NCBI RefSeq assembly: GCF_009870125.1
Contig: NC_046683.1
Location: 45,895,869-45,959,868 of the forward strand
Length of the DNA stretch: 64,000 bases
Direction of reading: 5' to 3'
Source: Drosophila pseudoobscura
Lineage: Eukaryota > Arthropoda > Insecta > Diptera > Drosophilidae
Notes under the pieces: model-generated
The model's database searches: none
What the model was told of the DNA's origin: nothing
What the model saw: only the letters and a program-made list of their open reading frames with translations
In this document: piece after piece, positions 1 to 11,600 of the stretch
Position numbering within the stretch: position 1 is the stretch's first letter
How the letters are laid out: each line of letters begins with the position of its first letter
Position numbers and translations under genes: made by a program

Positions 1-146
1 CAGCACTATGGCTCTGGGCAGTGGTATGGGTATGGGTATGGATGGGATGCTGCAAGGCTCTGCAGATGGCCATGATAATATTTACGATGCCGTTTGATTG
101 GTATACCAATCGATTTACTTGCCGCCAATATTTCAACGAGTCCCCG

Positions 147-208
147 GGACTGAGACTGGAACTGGGACTGAGACCGGGACCGGGACCGGGGACCGAGACC
201 GGGACTGG
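147..208 (+). repeat. GGGACY hexamer array
   Basis: About ten degenerate units alternating GGGACT, GAGACC and GGGACC. Confidence 0.8.
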
Positions 209-428
209 CTGTCGGCTCAAAGTCTGGGCTTCAACATAGTTCCTGGACACAGCACTCAGCCAATTTCATTGTCATTAAAACAGCTAATTTTATTATTCAG
301 CTGACATTTACTATCTGCAGGTTTGTCGCCGTCCTCCATGCATGCCCATAAGATCATCGCTGTGTCCCGACACCGATCCGACACCGACCCGCAGACAAGT
401 TGCGACTCTCTGGTCGCGGCTTCGATTT

Positions 429-448
429 GATTCGATTCGAATCGAATC
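429..448. repeat. perfect 20-bp palindrome
   Basis: GATTCGATTCGAATCGAATC reads identically on both strands. It sits in a longer TTCGA-type pentamer run (420-452). Confidence 0.85.
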
Positions 449-705
449 GACTCTATTCGCTTATCTTGTTCGACTCTGTGTTCTGGTCATCCATGATTTG
501 TATTCTACATACATTCCCGTAGTGTTTGAAATACATATATTTAAATTGTGTTACCGATTTTGAGGCCCCTTTAGATTATGCGTTTTGTTAGACGATTTCT
601 CTTATCTTAATGTGGTCGATGGTCGCTTTGTGGTGCTTGGTGCTTGGTGCTTGGTCCGGGGCCAACCACCAACACACGGAGACAGAGTGTCTGGCGAGTC
701 CGAGA

Positions 706-735
706 GGCCAGGCCCGGCCAGGCCCGGCCAGGCAG
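706..735 (+). repeat. GGCCAGGCCC decamer repeat
   Basis: Nearly three tandem 10-bp units. Confidence 0.75.
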
Positions 736-1113
736 CTCCGTGCTTGGTCACATATCGGAGCGGAGCATTGTTTAATGGAATTTTCTTGTAATGCGTTCTG
801 AAATCGGTTTTTAAAGTGCGGGTCCAACATTTAATTTGTTTGTTAATAGTTTCGAAATGTGTGCACACGCGGCTGCACCCCAAAAGTCCAGTCGTGGGCT
901 GAAGACCCCAGTCCCCAGTCCCCAAACCCGAGTCCCGGTCAGCAATGTATCTGTAGCCGTATCCTATCCTGTCTGTTTACACGGCTGGGTGTATGCATAT
1001 CTGGCCATAATAAAGCCAGTTGTTGCTTAAATCGGGCGTAAGCGAATCAATTCTCATTTTAATTTATTGACACGAACACAAGCGCCATTGCACGGACAAT
1101 GCTATCCGGAGTC

Positions 1114-1116
1114 CTG

Positions 1117-1147
<31 letters not shown>

Positions 1148-1173
1148 CCCTGGTCCTGGTCCTGGTCCTGCTC
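1114..1173 (+). repeat. CTGGCT/CTGGTC hexamer array
   Basis: Five GGCTCT units pass into GGTCCT units: one 6-bp periodicity with a composition shift along the array. Confidence 0.85.
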
Positions 1174-4100
1174 CCGGGCGGACTGGCTGACTGGCTGACT
1201 GTTCCCCTGTCCAGACAACATTGCACCAATTATACAATAACTCGACTACAATGCAATTTGCATTGTGCTGCAAATTGGAACTCCGATGTCCGACTCCGAT
1301 TCCGACTGCAACTCCAACTCCAACTCCAACTCCGAGAACGGAGGAGACAACCGATGCGCATTTATTAAATGCGCATTCGCCCCGTACGCCGAACGCCGTG
1401 CTCATGTCCTGCAGCTGGCCTCCAAATAGGTAGTACATTAACTGCAGACCGAAATATTCCATCCCATTCCCAATCAATTTTCTGGACTGCCAGATGTACT
1501 CACGGATAGCCACGGCAGCCATCCACTCTTGTGGCCGGGAACATACACACGGGAACGTACGGGTCTCACATAATTATTTATTGAATTTACGTAGCTCCGC
1601 ATTATTTTATTTACAGAATGGAAGAGCTTTTAATAGCGGACATTGCACTGGACACTGGGTGAACTCGGTCATCCGACATTCAAATGGATTGGACTTGGAA
1701 TTGGATGGCAGTGGGCGAGGGAGGGCCCATTCCCCATTCCCCACATACTTTATTACAGTATTTTAAAATTAAACCTCAAAGATATAGCTGGCTGTAGCCG
1801 GCTAGTAGACTAGATAGATTATTAAACATCATTAAACTCCGCGTGAATAGGTCGTGAGTGACACACAAAGTATTGTCTTTCGTTCATGCAGAGATGTTTT
1901 CCCGAAACTGGGGCCTGAATAATTGATGATTGCTTTTAAAATGCGCCGACATGTGACTGTTGTCACCAGCGGAAGACAATTTTTTACAGTCGGAACACTT
2001 ACACTTGCCCGCAATTAGTTTACGGAGCGGAGCCAATGCCGGCAGCCGGCAGCCAGCAGCCAGAAGCCCCGCCCGGAGCATTGTCTCAATTTGTTTGAAT
2101 CGATTCGCGTTAATTTCCGAAGTCTGTTTTATTTTTAGGAGACTTCGATTTGAAGGGTAGAAGCCTTTCGTAATATGAACTCTTACATTTGAATCTATTA
2201 ATAAATTCATACATATCCATCTGGTATTGATATGATGAATATCTAGCAATTAGAATAAATACTTGACAATCAGACGCAGGATTCCAGCCATTCTTGGGGG
2301 GATCTAAACTTTGCGGACAGCAAAAAACTTGGTGCACAACGCACGTTGACATGTCCCCGGGGAGATGCTCCGATGCTCCGATGTTCTGCAAATGCAGTAC
2401 ACGAGATGAGGCACTAATTACTGTGCAACGCTGAAATAGGCAGCGTGTCGCGGCGGGGATGGCTGTTCAAGTGCCTGTCAAAGGTGCGTACGTACACATA
2501 TTTCAGCGACGCACTGGGCGATTCGCAAACTAATCTGCCATATATTACCGAGGACTGGCAGCCCTGCCGACAGGTATATACTCCCTGACTGGGGGTTGGC
2601 TTGGGGTGTCCCTGGTGCGGAGGCCACTGCAATTCGCAGCCGCACTTGCTGTTGGCCTTAACTCGTCCCTGCCACTCGTCAAAATGATTTATTTTTGATA
2701 AATTACCACCGTCCTGCTCCACTAGAGGCAGCGGCGACGTTGCACGCAATTTTGCAAATGATTTACACGGAATGACACGGAATTTAATTTCGAAATTCGC
2801 AAATGCTGTTTCTCTTTGGGTGGCAAACATGAATCTCGCACTTCTCGCCGAGGGCGAGGCGACACGGCTCCCAATCGGTGGTAGTTGCTCCTCGGGGATA
2901 AGTAGACATTATTTATAATTGTGCTATCATAAAAGAGCCTGTCCCTTGCCACAATGGGGCATGTAATTCCCTCGTATACGCGCACACAAATGCAGTTCGT
3001 GGTTCTTTCTTCGCCGGTTGGACAAATAAAAGTGTTAAATGCTCTAAGGAAGCTGTCATATAAATTAACGTATTCTCCCGTGCTCTCCCCGAAACAAATG
3101 TATTTGCATTCGTTCGAGTCGAGCCCAGCCCCCCAGTCCCCCCAGTCCCTCCCAGTCCCTCCCAGTCGTCCAGTCTGCAGGTCTAGTGGGATTGTGTGCC
3201 ACAGGAAAATGTTAATTAGTAGACGGGAAAAGCAATGCCAGATGAAGGAATGATTTGTTTGTTTTCGCAGTGCCTCCTGATTCTGTTTTGAGAACGGGAA
3301 CTGGTGGGCTCTTCAGCCAAGGTTTCACTTATTGGTGGGGAATAAAATAGATACAAATGTGAGGTTTCTCCCTGAACACGACTTTAAGTGTATTTATTTT
3401 AAGTTTTTATTCGCTAGTCTTTATTTTTAGCATCGCATCGCAGTATCCTTGAACTAAATTGTAAATTGTAATTGTCTGACGTGCAGGTAAAATGTTAATC
3501 TGCTGGAACATCTCACGTCTCAAGAGACCCGAAAGTTTCCAAACATTATCCGTATACGGGAACGTATGGAGGAGGTAGCAAAAAGTTTCTGTGTGCAGGC
3601 CAAAGCGCAAATACAACAACGGATCCTGCAGTCAATTGGCGGAGGAAGGATGCTCGGAAGGATGCTTGTACACTTGCAGCTGAAACTTCAAATTTGTTCG
3701 GCTGTTATATTAATGTTAATGAGACGGGAAGTATTCGTAAAAGTTCCCTTTTTGAGTGCCCATCTTACCATATTAGCTTGTGGCAGAGACTTTTCGCCGA
3801 TCAGTTTTGTTTAATGTTTAATCGAGGCTTTGATAGCCCCCTTAACTCTGCTCTAAAATGTTTATTATTTTGGTAATATTTTGGTGGGTGGCATCAATCC
3901 CTTTATGTGATCCCCAGCAAAGACTATTGTGGATGGTATTAGATAGAAAAGACTTGGGAGGGAGGAAGGCTTTATCCGCGGGGATATTTCCAAGTTTTCC
4001 AAGAATATGGTTTCTAGAATACCACTTCGATGCTTCAAAAAGTATTCTCACTCTTTTTGGTACTGGTAATGGTTAGTGTTGCCCCAAACTTTTGGACTGA

Positions 4101-4290
4101 AATGAATGCAAAAAATAGATGTTGAACGATCTATCCTCTATGCTTACGCATGCAGCCCCATTCCATACCATCCCAGTTCCAATAGCACATGCCACATGGG
4201 CGGAAGGGGGCAGAGGCAGAGGCAGAGTAGTCGTGACGCATGCCACCGGCAGCTGTCCATACAAAGCATCTACTTCTAATTGTCATGCCC

Positions 4291-4348
4291 CGACCAGCCA
4301 GACCCCGACACCGACCCCGACCCCGATCCAGACACCGACCCAGACCCA
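4291..4348 (+). repeat. CCGACC/CAGACC hexamer array
   Basis: Degenerate 6-bp units with CCCCGA and CCAGAC variants. Confidence 0.75.
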
Positions 4349-4544
4349 TCACGCGCGAGTGTGAGCCGATAATGCTAGAATACTAGATACTAGAAGGGAA
4401 AAGCGAGTATCTACGTGAGTTCCGAAAACCAATTGGAAACCAGAAATCACGTCAATTGGTGCGACAATCAATCGTGACTGCGGGATGTCAAAACGCCGCC
4501 AAAGGGGAACGCACGCGCAAAGAATTCAGAGGAAAGGGCCTCAG

Positions 4545-4586
4545 GTCGGAGTCGCAGTCGCAGTCGCAGTCGTAGTCCCAGTCCGG
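4545..4586 (+). repeat. GTCGCA hexamer array
   Basis: Three perfect units with GTCGGA, GTCGTA and GTCCCA variants at the edges. Confidence 0.8.
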
Positions 4587-5298
4587 GATCGGGTCGTCCC
4601 GTGTCCCATGTCCCAAGTCCCGGGTCTAGCATAGACTGCGGCACTGGCTTGGGCTTTGATGGAACGTAAACGGCACTTGAACCACAAAGAGCACCGATTT
4701 GTTGATTTGTTTTGTTGATTTGTTTTGAAAAGTGAGTAAATAAGTATGTTTCCATTTATGAATGTTTGGTAAAATGTTGTGTTGTGTGCGCTTTTGTTCT
4801 GTTTGAGCAGCAATTTCATTTTCGAGTGGTCGATAAGATGCCAGGTGCCGATACGATATCTGGCGGCTGATAACGCCGCACACTGATTGGTGCACGGACT
4901 CGGTGCCGGAGTCCCACCCGCAACACCCCGGTCCCAGCCCCAGCCGCAGCCGCAGCCCCAGCCCCACGGCAGAGCGACTCCACGGTGTCTACTTTTTGCC
5001 CGAAGGCTCACAACCAAAATGGAGGTTGGAGCTGGTCGAAAAGTGTGCATGAGGATTATTGCAATTTGTAACAAAATCTTTAGTGTTGAGGCATGCAACA
5101 TGGCTCCCCTTGGAGACGCAACGGCAAAGACAAAGACAAAGACAAACACAAACAAATTCATTTAAAGCAATTTGCACAGAGTCCTTTCCGAGCTTGTTCC
5201 GGTGACTTTATCGTTTATTGTTTTCAAAAGGATTTTATTATATTTACGAGGAGGATAGTGTGCACATTTCGGTCTCTCTCCGAGTGTGTGTGCTGTGG

Positions 5299-5320
5299 TG
5301 TGTGTGTGTGTGTGTGTGTG
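5299..5320 (+). repeat. (TG)n dinucleotide tract
   Basis: Eleven TG units; similar tracts lie at 5409-5431 and 5857-5894. Confidence 0.9.
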
Positions 5321-5526
5321 GAGTGTGCCTTCAATTTAAGAAGATTTTTCGTCGCCTCTCCCCAAACACGAGAGATGAGGCCGGCTGTCTATCTGTCTCT
5401 CTGTCTGTCGATGTGTGTGTATGTGTGTGTGTGCCACATACTGAAAAGCGACAATTTCATGTCCAAATGCTTTCCAGGTGACATGAAACAACACTTAAGG
5501 AGGCAGCAGTCTGGGGGCAGATGGGG

Positions 5527-5562
5527 GGCCAGGGCCAGGGCCCGGGCCCGGGCCCGGGCCAG
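5527..5562. repeat. self-complementary GGGCCC array
   Basis: The core alternates GGGCCC units, so it is palindromic at every register and could fold into a hairpin. Confidence 0.85.
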
Positions 5563-6133
5563 GCAGTGCTTGCAACACACTCCCGTGCGTGGATTCTTCC
5601 ACCTGGCCCACGCCCCCACACGGAGCCAGCCTGCAACGTGCATTAGCAGTTGAATTCGTAAGGGGTTCTCTCCTTCTTCTGTATGTGTGAGCCTGTGAGC
5701 CTGTGAGACTGCCGAACCATCGCATCTGGTGTCAAGGAGCAATATCTCTCAGTGCCGAAATCTACATTTAAATTGTTTTCAATATAATCTGCATGTCCGG
5801 TCCAGTAAGAGTTTGTGTTTCTCCAACTGAAAAGAGAGTTCAAGCAAATAGGAATACATGTGCGTGTGCGAGTGTGTATGTGTGTGTGTGTGTGGCACAG
5901 GTATGGTGCATGGACATGTGCAACAGTTCCCATATCATTCCCATATTAATTTAAGGATACCCCTGGCACAATCCCTGGAATGCAATCCCAACCACTCCAC
6001 CCAAGGCTTACTCACTGATGGCTACTCCCAGAACTTCACCGAGTGTTGGGTTTCGTGGCGCCGTCAAGAGCATCCATCCAGCAATCGAGGCTGAGGCTCT
6101 AACTGTAACGATCCCGAGATGCAAATGACACAT

Positions 6134-6180
6134 TCCCTTATCCCTTATCCCATATCCCTTATCCCTTATCCCATATCCCA
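6134..6180 (+). repeat. TTATCCC heptamer array with 21-bp higher order
   Basis: 6135-6155 and 6156-6176 are perfect copies of a 21-bp unit made of two CCCTTAT heptamers and one CCCATAT variant. Confidence 0.85.
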
Positions 6181-6523
6181 GTGCATTCGAAGGGAACATG
6201 TGCTCGAATGCGAGTGCGAGTGCGAGAGAGCGTGGGCTCTCACATTCATAATGAATGGCGGCGCGTTAACACCCCAAAACATCAAATATCTCATTTTACA
6301 AAAATTCCTCAAAAACGTCCTCTCCTCCCTTCCCCACCCACAGTCTGGGGCTCAGCTCTGCTCTGCGTGCCATTAATTAGAGCCTATCCCAAGTAGAGGA
6401 CTTTCGAGTGGACGTGGACGTGGACCCGAGCTACGCCCCGAGCTCCAGATCCAGATCCAGAGTGGAATCGTATTGTTTGTTTGTTTTTTTCATTTCGGTT
6501 TCTTATTACAACGAGGGTACTTA

Positions 6524-6575
6524 CTACGAGTACGGGCACGGGGACGAGTACGGGTACGGGTACGGGTATGAGTAT
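6524..6575 (+). repeat. ACGGGT/ACGAGT hexamer array
   Basis: Eight units mix TACGAG and TACGGG, linking the dispersed octamer TACGAGTA to tandem growth. Confidence 0.8.
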
Positions 6576-6989
6576 TAGCCAGTGCCAATTAGGAAACTCA
6601 AATACTTCAAATAGTGATGGTAGGATAGCAATCTACTATATTGTGGATTTTAGTTCGGTGTTTGATTTGACACTGATACCATTATGAGTACCTATAGCAC
6701 ATGGCTACCCGAAATCTGTATTATTGCGGGATTCAAAAGATGATTTTCTATCTCTCAGATATACATATACAGATATACAAGTAAATATATTTGAAATATA
6801 TGTGTCAATGCAAACATACATCAAAATTCTATTTATAATTAGATCAAGTTTCTGTGCTTGCTGCCTTGCTTGCTGCTTTGCTCTGGATTTGTAGATTCAA
6901 CGATTCAACCAGATTCAAAAAGTCTCTCCAGTTACATATGTACATGTGTATGTATTTTCGATAGTTGTTTTTCCAATTATTGTACTGCG

Positions 6990-7440
6990 GGTATTTTCGC
7001 CTCAATATCGGAATATATCAGAAAAGGCTTCAGCAGCCATATGTGGGCCTCTGGCCACGAAGCAGAAGCAGTGTCCGATTGGGAAGGAAGCCTTCGATCG
7101 TGGTCCGCCATGAAATCGCTTCCAGTGGCGCGAGAGGGGACGCTGCTCGGAGCACGACGAAACACTTCCAGTTTGGGGAGGTGGGCGTGCCCACCACCGA
7201 AGAGAAGGTCGTTCAGGCTCGCTCTCGCTCGCACGCGCCCACAGCAGGCCGCCCGACGGAGACGGCAGATGTGGCGTTCTCCCTGTCTTATTGGAAGTCC
7301 GGCCAATCGGGCGAACCCTTGTCGTTCGCCTGCTCTCGTGCTCTGGCTGGCACAGATGCCATCCCGCTCCCGCACCGGTTGGTCTCGTTCGCGCGGCCGG
7401 CTGCCAGTGCCAGCGAACAGTTCGTGTTCGAACGTGAATA
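6990..7440 (+). promoter_or_regulatory. caup: putative caup promoter-proximal region
   Basis: This GC- and CpG-rich block sits just before the leader-like sequence. It holds CTCTCG/CGCTCG runs near 7220, a palindromic GTGGGCGTGCCCACC near 7187 and CCAAT-like GGCCAATCGGG near 7310. Long open frames in several phases on both strands reflect the high GC content, not coding. Placement as the promoter is inferred from position only. Confidence 0.35.
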
Positions 7441-7607
7441 AGTGCGCATCGCTCCGAAAACCGAAAACCCGAAACACACAGAAAACACACTGAAAACTGA
7501 AAAGCGAAACGAGTTGCCGCTGTCAGGCGTCAGGCGTCGTCGTCCTCCTCGAGAGAGGCCACTGACAGGTTGTGAAACTCGTTTTCCGTAGAGCTATCGT
7601 GTCGGAC

Positions 7608-7649
7608 ATGCTTGATAAAGTGCGTGCAATAGCTGGAAACGAACTGTAG
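7608..7649 (+). other. upstream ORF 1 in the caup leader
   Basis: An ATG followed by 12 further codons and TAG (product MLDKVRAIAGNEL) lies in the likely leader. It would be translated only if transcription starts upstream of 7608. No homology is claimed. Confidence 0.3.
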
Positions 7650-7886
7650 CTTCAAAGTGCATTAAAATATTAATAAAAAAAAAAAACAAAAAAGAAAAAA
7701 TAAAAATAAAAACACAGTGCCTGGCTGGCAGGCACAGAAGAACACAGAAGACAGAACACAGAACACAGAACCTACCTCTACTTGCGGGCAAGGAAGTGCA
7801 TTCGACTGGGAACGAGGCTGTGGGATCTGCCGACAGGCAGTCTTTTGAAGTACCACACCATCCTATCCTCCACACGACGACGGTAC

Positions 7887-8024
7887 ATGTGTACTTCAGA
7901 GGCGATAAGTCAGAAAATCTGTTTGTGGCAAACACTTGAAGCGAATATACGAGGATTTGCCGCCTGGCCGGCTAACAGACACCGACACAGAGAGAGAGGG
8001 AGAGAGAGAGAGAGCCGCGAATGA
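7887..8024 (+). other. upstream ORF 2 in the caup leader
   Basis: An ATG opens a 45-codon frame ending in TGA at 8022-8024. Its second half is Arg/Glu repeats from the GAGA array at 7988-8014, so it is probably not a conserved peptide. It could still reduce initiation at 8636. Confidence 0.3.
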
Positions 8025-8186
8025 GCCACAGTCGGAGCCATCCAGCGTCAGAGTCAATAAAAAGCAAAGTAAACGAATAAAGAGCAAAGTCACACAAAAC
8101 AAACAAAACATTTTCCGGCTCCGGCGACATTAGCAGAACTGCTCGACATCGACAATTTGTTTTATCAATTTTCAACAAGGCCAACA

Positions 8187-8231
8187 CAGCAACAGCAACA
8201 GAAACAGCAACAGCAACAGCAACAACAACAA
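8187..8231 (+). repeat. CAACAG array in the caup leader
   Basis: Seven units of CAACAG/CAACAA. It keeps the caup frame free of stops. Confidence 0.8.
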
Positions 8232-8371
8232 TAGAGCGCAACATCCAACAAACCAACAAACAACAAAAGCGCCCAAAGTGCTTAGCCGCGGCCCACAGTC
8301 GAGCACGCACGGCATCCACATCCACATCCACCATCCGAGAATCTGCCACCCCATCGCCATCATCATCCTTG

Positions 8372-8522
8372 GCAGTGTCGGTGTCGGTGTCGCTGTCGGT
8401 GACGGTGCCGAGAGCCCGAAGAACCCAACCCCTTGTCAAGTGTATCGCCAGCATCCCGGCAGCAGCAGAATCAGAATCAGAAGCAGCATCGGAATCGGAA
8501 TCAGAATCAGCATCCGCATCCT
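8372..8522 (+). repeat. GTGTCG and CAGAAT hexamer arrays in the caup leader
   Basis: GTGTCG units at 8372-8410 and CAGAAT/CGGAAT units at 8458-8522. In the caup frame they would encode VSVSLSVTV and SESE runs if translated. Confidence 0.75.
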
Positions 8523-8635
8523 TGCCGCGACCCGGGTCGGCGCCCCACAGCGAGGGAAGCTCGCTCGCGTGTTGCCGCTGTGCCGCCACGTCCTCCTTCA
8601 CATCATCGACTCGGAGGAAGACGCCACCGACGACA

Positions 8636-8686
8636 ATGGCTGCATATGCGCAGTTTGGATACGGCGGTTACCCGACGGCAAATCAG
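8636..8686 (+). CDS. caup: caup coding exon 1 (residues 1-17)
   Basis: The 51-nt coding part runs from ATG to a donor reading CAG|GTTAGT and encodes exactly 17 codons, [17 protein letters not shown]. It splices in phase 0 to the LTAANTDSQ start of exon 2. The context before the ATG is CGACAATGG, close to the fly start consensus. Confidence 0.9.
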
Positions 8687-11600
8687 GTTAGTGGAACCAA
8701 GCACCGTGTCAAAGAGATTATCAAATTAGAGACACACTCGTACTCGCACTCACACTCACTCTTCGACGCGATCCGATTGATTCTTTGATTTTCGAAATAC
8801 ATAAATGGGATGGGGAGGATGGAGGGTGGAGGAGTATTATCTAATAAAATCAATTGAGTTGTATTTTATAACTTTTACGAGTATCTTAAACGAAGAGTAT
8901 TCAGAAAATACATATGTCATGCCTATGTATATTTTTGTCACAGTCTTCCCCTTGGTTTTGATTGGTGTCTCTAATAATTTAATGGAGCACATGTACATTC
9001 CATTCAATAAATAATCTTTAGAGGGGTGCTTGCTGAATTGTATTTTATGAATTTTATGAGACATGGACATGTGGCGTCTTCCATCGGTAAATGTTGTTTC
9101 TACTTTAAGATTGGCTAGATTGTGTGGAAAATCTTTAATAATTATAATTGTAGGTGGGGTGGCTCGGTGTCGCTGTCGGTATCGGTATCGGTATCTCTGG
9201 CTAAGACATTCATTAACATTTTAAGCTGGTGGCAAGTGGCAAGTGGCAGCTGGCGCAGGGTTGGGGGTACATGAATATTCAAGCACTTTGGCACCGGTTG
9301 GACTCTCTCTCGGATCCATAATGGCCGCCGCAAAGAAATGTTTCACAATTTGGGACAGCCGTCACCGTCACCGTCACCGCCCGTCGCCTTGACTGCAGCA
9401 GTCTTCTGGCCTTCCTTGGGCTCCCTTCGGCTCCCTTGGGCATTGCGGTGCATCGTCCGGGGTCTGGGGCTGGGTCTGGGTCTGGTCATAATTACCCGCG
9501 TACGAAGCTGGAGCTGGAGCTGCAGTTGGGGGGATGTACGTACGTATTCCGAGAGCCCAGTAATTCAAATTAGTTGGCTGAGGTTTTGCAGGGTGGACAT
9601 ACGAGTACTCATGCAAAACCCTTTCAGTGGCTGTAGTGCCATGGCTTGTGCAACGACAAAAGTGGGGTCTAGTGCGTCAATGTTAGACTTATGAGGTTAT
9701 ATTACGTTTATCCTTAGGCCGTCCGTGTCCGTGTCCGTCCCTGGGTCTTTGTGTGTGTGTGTGTGTGTGCTTCCAGACGACCAATATACATATTAAAGGC
9801 ATTATGATAATGAAACTGGAACTGGACTGGGTGGGGTGGGCCATTTATTATAATATGCAAAACTTGGTAAATTACAATAATTAAAATAATGAACGACGCT
9901 CAGAGATTATCGACTTTAATTATGGATGCAGATGTGTGTAAAGTGCTCTCCGATCGATTAAAAGCCCCTACGATTGGGCTTCTTTGGGTCTTTGTTTTGC
10001 CTCCGAGCACTAGCCCCGCTAAGCCCAATTAAGAACAAGGATCTTTGGAATGAACTCCATGTTTTAGAAGACTATCACACAATACGAGTTACCCAGTGAT
10101 TTTGTATCAAATGTACAAATACTCGTACTCGCACTCGTAAGCCTCGTAAGATTTATGCAGTTCGCGGGTCGGCAGCAGAGAGTGCCTTAAAAATAAGAAC
10201 TCGAATTCATTAATTTAATTTTAATTTCAACGCCAAGACGGCATTCCAAATATGAGGCAAAAACGTTGACGCATGCAATATATGAATTTAATCAACGGCT
10301 GCCACTGCCACTGGTACTGGTACTGCCACTTCCACTGTGCCTCTCTGTGGCAGTCAGTTGACAGTTTTCAGTGTTCGTTCAGTGGCAGACTGCGACGCGC
10401 GTATGAGGAGCACTCAGAATTCCCAACTTCCCATGCGAGCTGTTCACGCATTTCATGGCAAAATAACTAAAATTCTACGGCTGCAAAAAGCGAAGAGAAG
10501 AGCCGTCGCGACGCTCGGTCGGACAATGTCGAGTCGACTCGAGAGTCCTGAATCCGGTTGCTATATGCGTAGGCCTCTCTTTAGCTGGACCAGGGACCAG
10601 GGACCAGGGACCATCATCATTCGAAATGATGCGAGAAAAAACTAATATTTCGCCGTGTGCATTCCATAATTGATTTATGAATTTTTAATGCAAACATTGA
10701 GACCCACTGCCGTTGTCGTTGCCGTTTGCTGTTGCCGTTGCTGTTGCCGAGAAAGAGTTGTTCCCCCGACTCGGGAGGATGGGGACGGGCAGTAACAACT
10801 ACTGGAGCCCGAAGTCAATTCAATAAGAGGAAGGAACCCAGCAAAAAACAAAGCGACTTATTCGCATTAGCACAAACGCACAACGGACCTCCTGTATCTC
10901 CCTCTGCCTCCGCCTCTGCCTCTGCCTCTCCCTCTACCTCTCCATCTCCATCTCTATGCGTGCAAATGTACGATACATGGGTATGGATATGGTATGGCCA
11001 TCGTTTGGGCCTTGGCAGTGCCGCAATCCTGTGGATGAATGTGAGAATATGCCAAATCCAAGAGGCAGCCTCGAGACTCGGCTGTGGCTATGGCTATGGC
11101 TATGGCTGTGCCTGTGGCTCTGGCTGGGGCCAACGAACACATGTTTGTGTGTGTAGAGGGACTCCCGACTGCTGCTTCCTTCCCAGATCCTTATATTTTT
11201 CGTTTATTGTTTGGCATTGGCGATGACGTTGTACCGGCGGTTGAAGCGCCCCCATCTGCTCCTCCCCCTCCTGACAGCGGCAGCGGCAGCGGCAGTGGCA
11301 GTGCAGGCAATCTCTTTTGTTTCCCCAGTTGTTAGGAGTGCAAAAACAAAAATCCATAAACGCATCCCCAGCGGTAGCAGCAACAAGAGCGAAACGGCAG
11401 CCAGCCCCAATAACCACAACAAGCATTATGAACACACATCTACATCCACCATAACGATGGTACTCCACTCCAACTCCAGCTCCACTCTACAAGCGATCTC
11501 CTTTGTTTTGCACATGCGAATACGAGTACGAGTACTCCTACGAAACGTTCACGAAATGAAATGAGCATTGGCAGGTTGGACCTGGACCTGGACCTGGTGC

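Larger units (their letters stand above)
1..6989. other. intergenic region upstream of caup
   Basis: No gene is seen. Mixed-composition DNA with many short arrays (listed separately), a 20-bp palindrome at 429-448 and TG tracts at 5.3 and 5.86 kb. By synteny with melanogaster this would be the ara-caup interval, which carries shared imaginal-disc enhancers; that is inference. Confidence 0.6.
7430..8635 (+). other. caup: probable 5' UTR of caup (start uncertain)
   Basis: The stretch has the A-, AAAC- and CAACAG-rich character of Drosophila leaders, including a poly-A-rich run at 7672-7717, GAGA repeats at 7988-8014, a CAACAG array at 8187-8231 and TCGGTG/CAGAAT hexamers at 8372-8522. I see no TATA box and no convincing initiator, so the cap site could lie anywhere from about 7.38 to 7.65 kb. 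The ATG at 8636 is chosen because it starts the conserved [13 protein letters not shown] sequence. The reading frame of the CDS is open upstream back to a TAA at 8078-8080 but holds no ATG. Confidence 0.55.

Noticed and set aside
6858..7493. Open frames of 160-210 codons on both strands just upstream of the caup leader
   Set aside because: They overlap in four frames over the same CpG-rich DNA, have no conserved domain I recognise and lie where the promoter is expected. GC-rich composition explains them.
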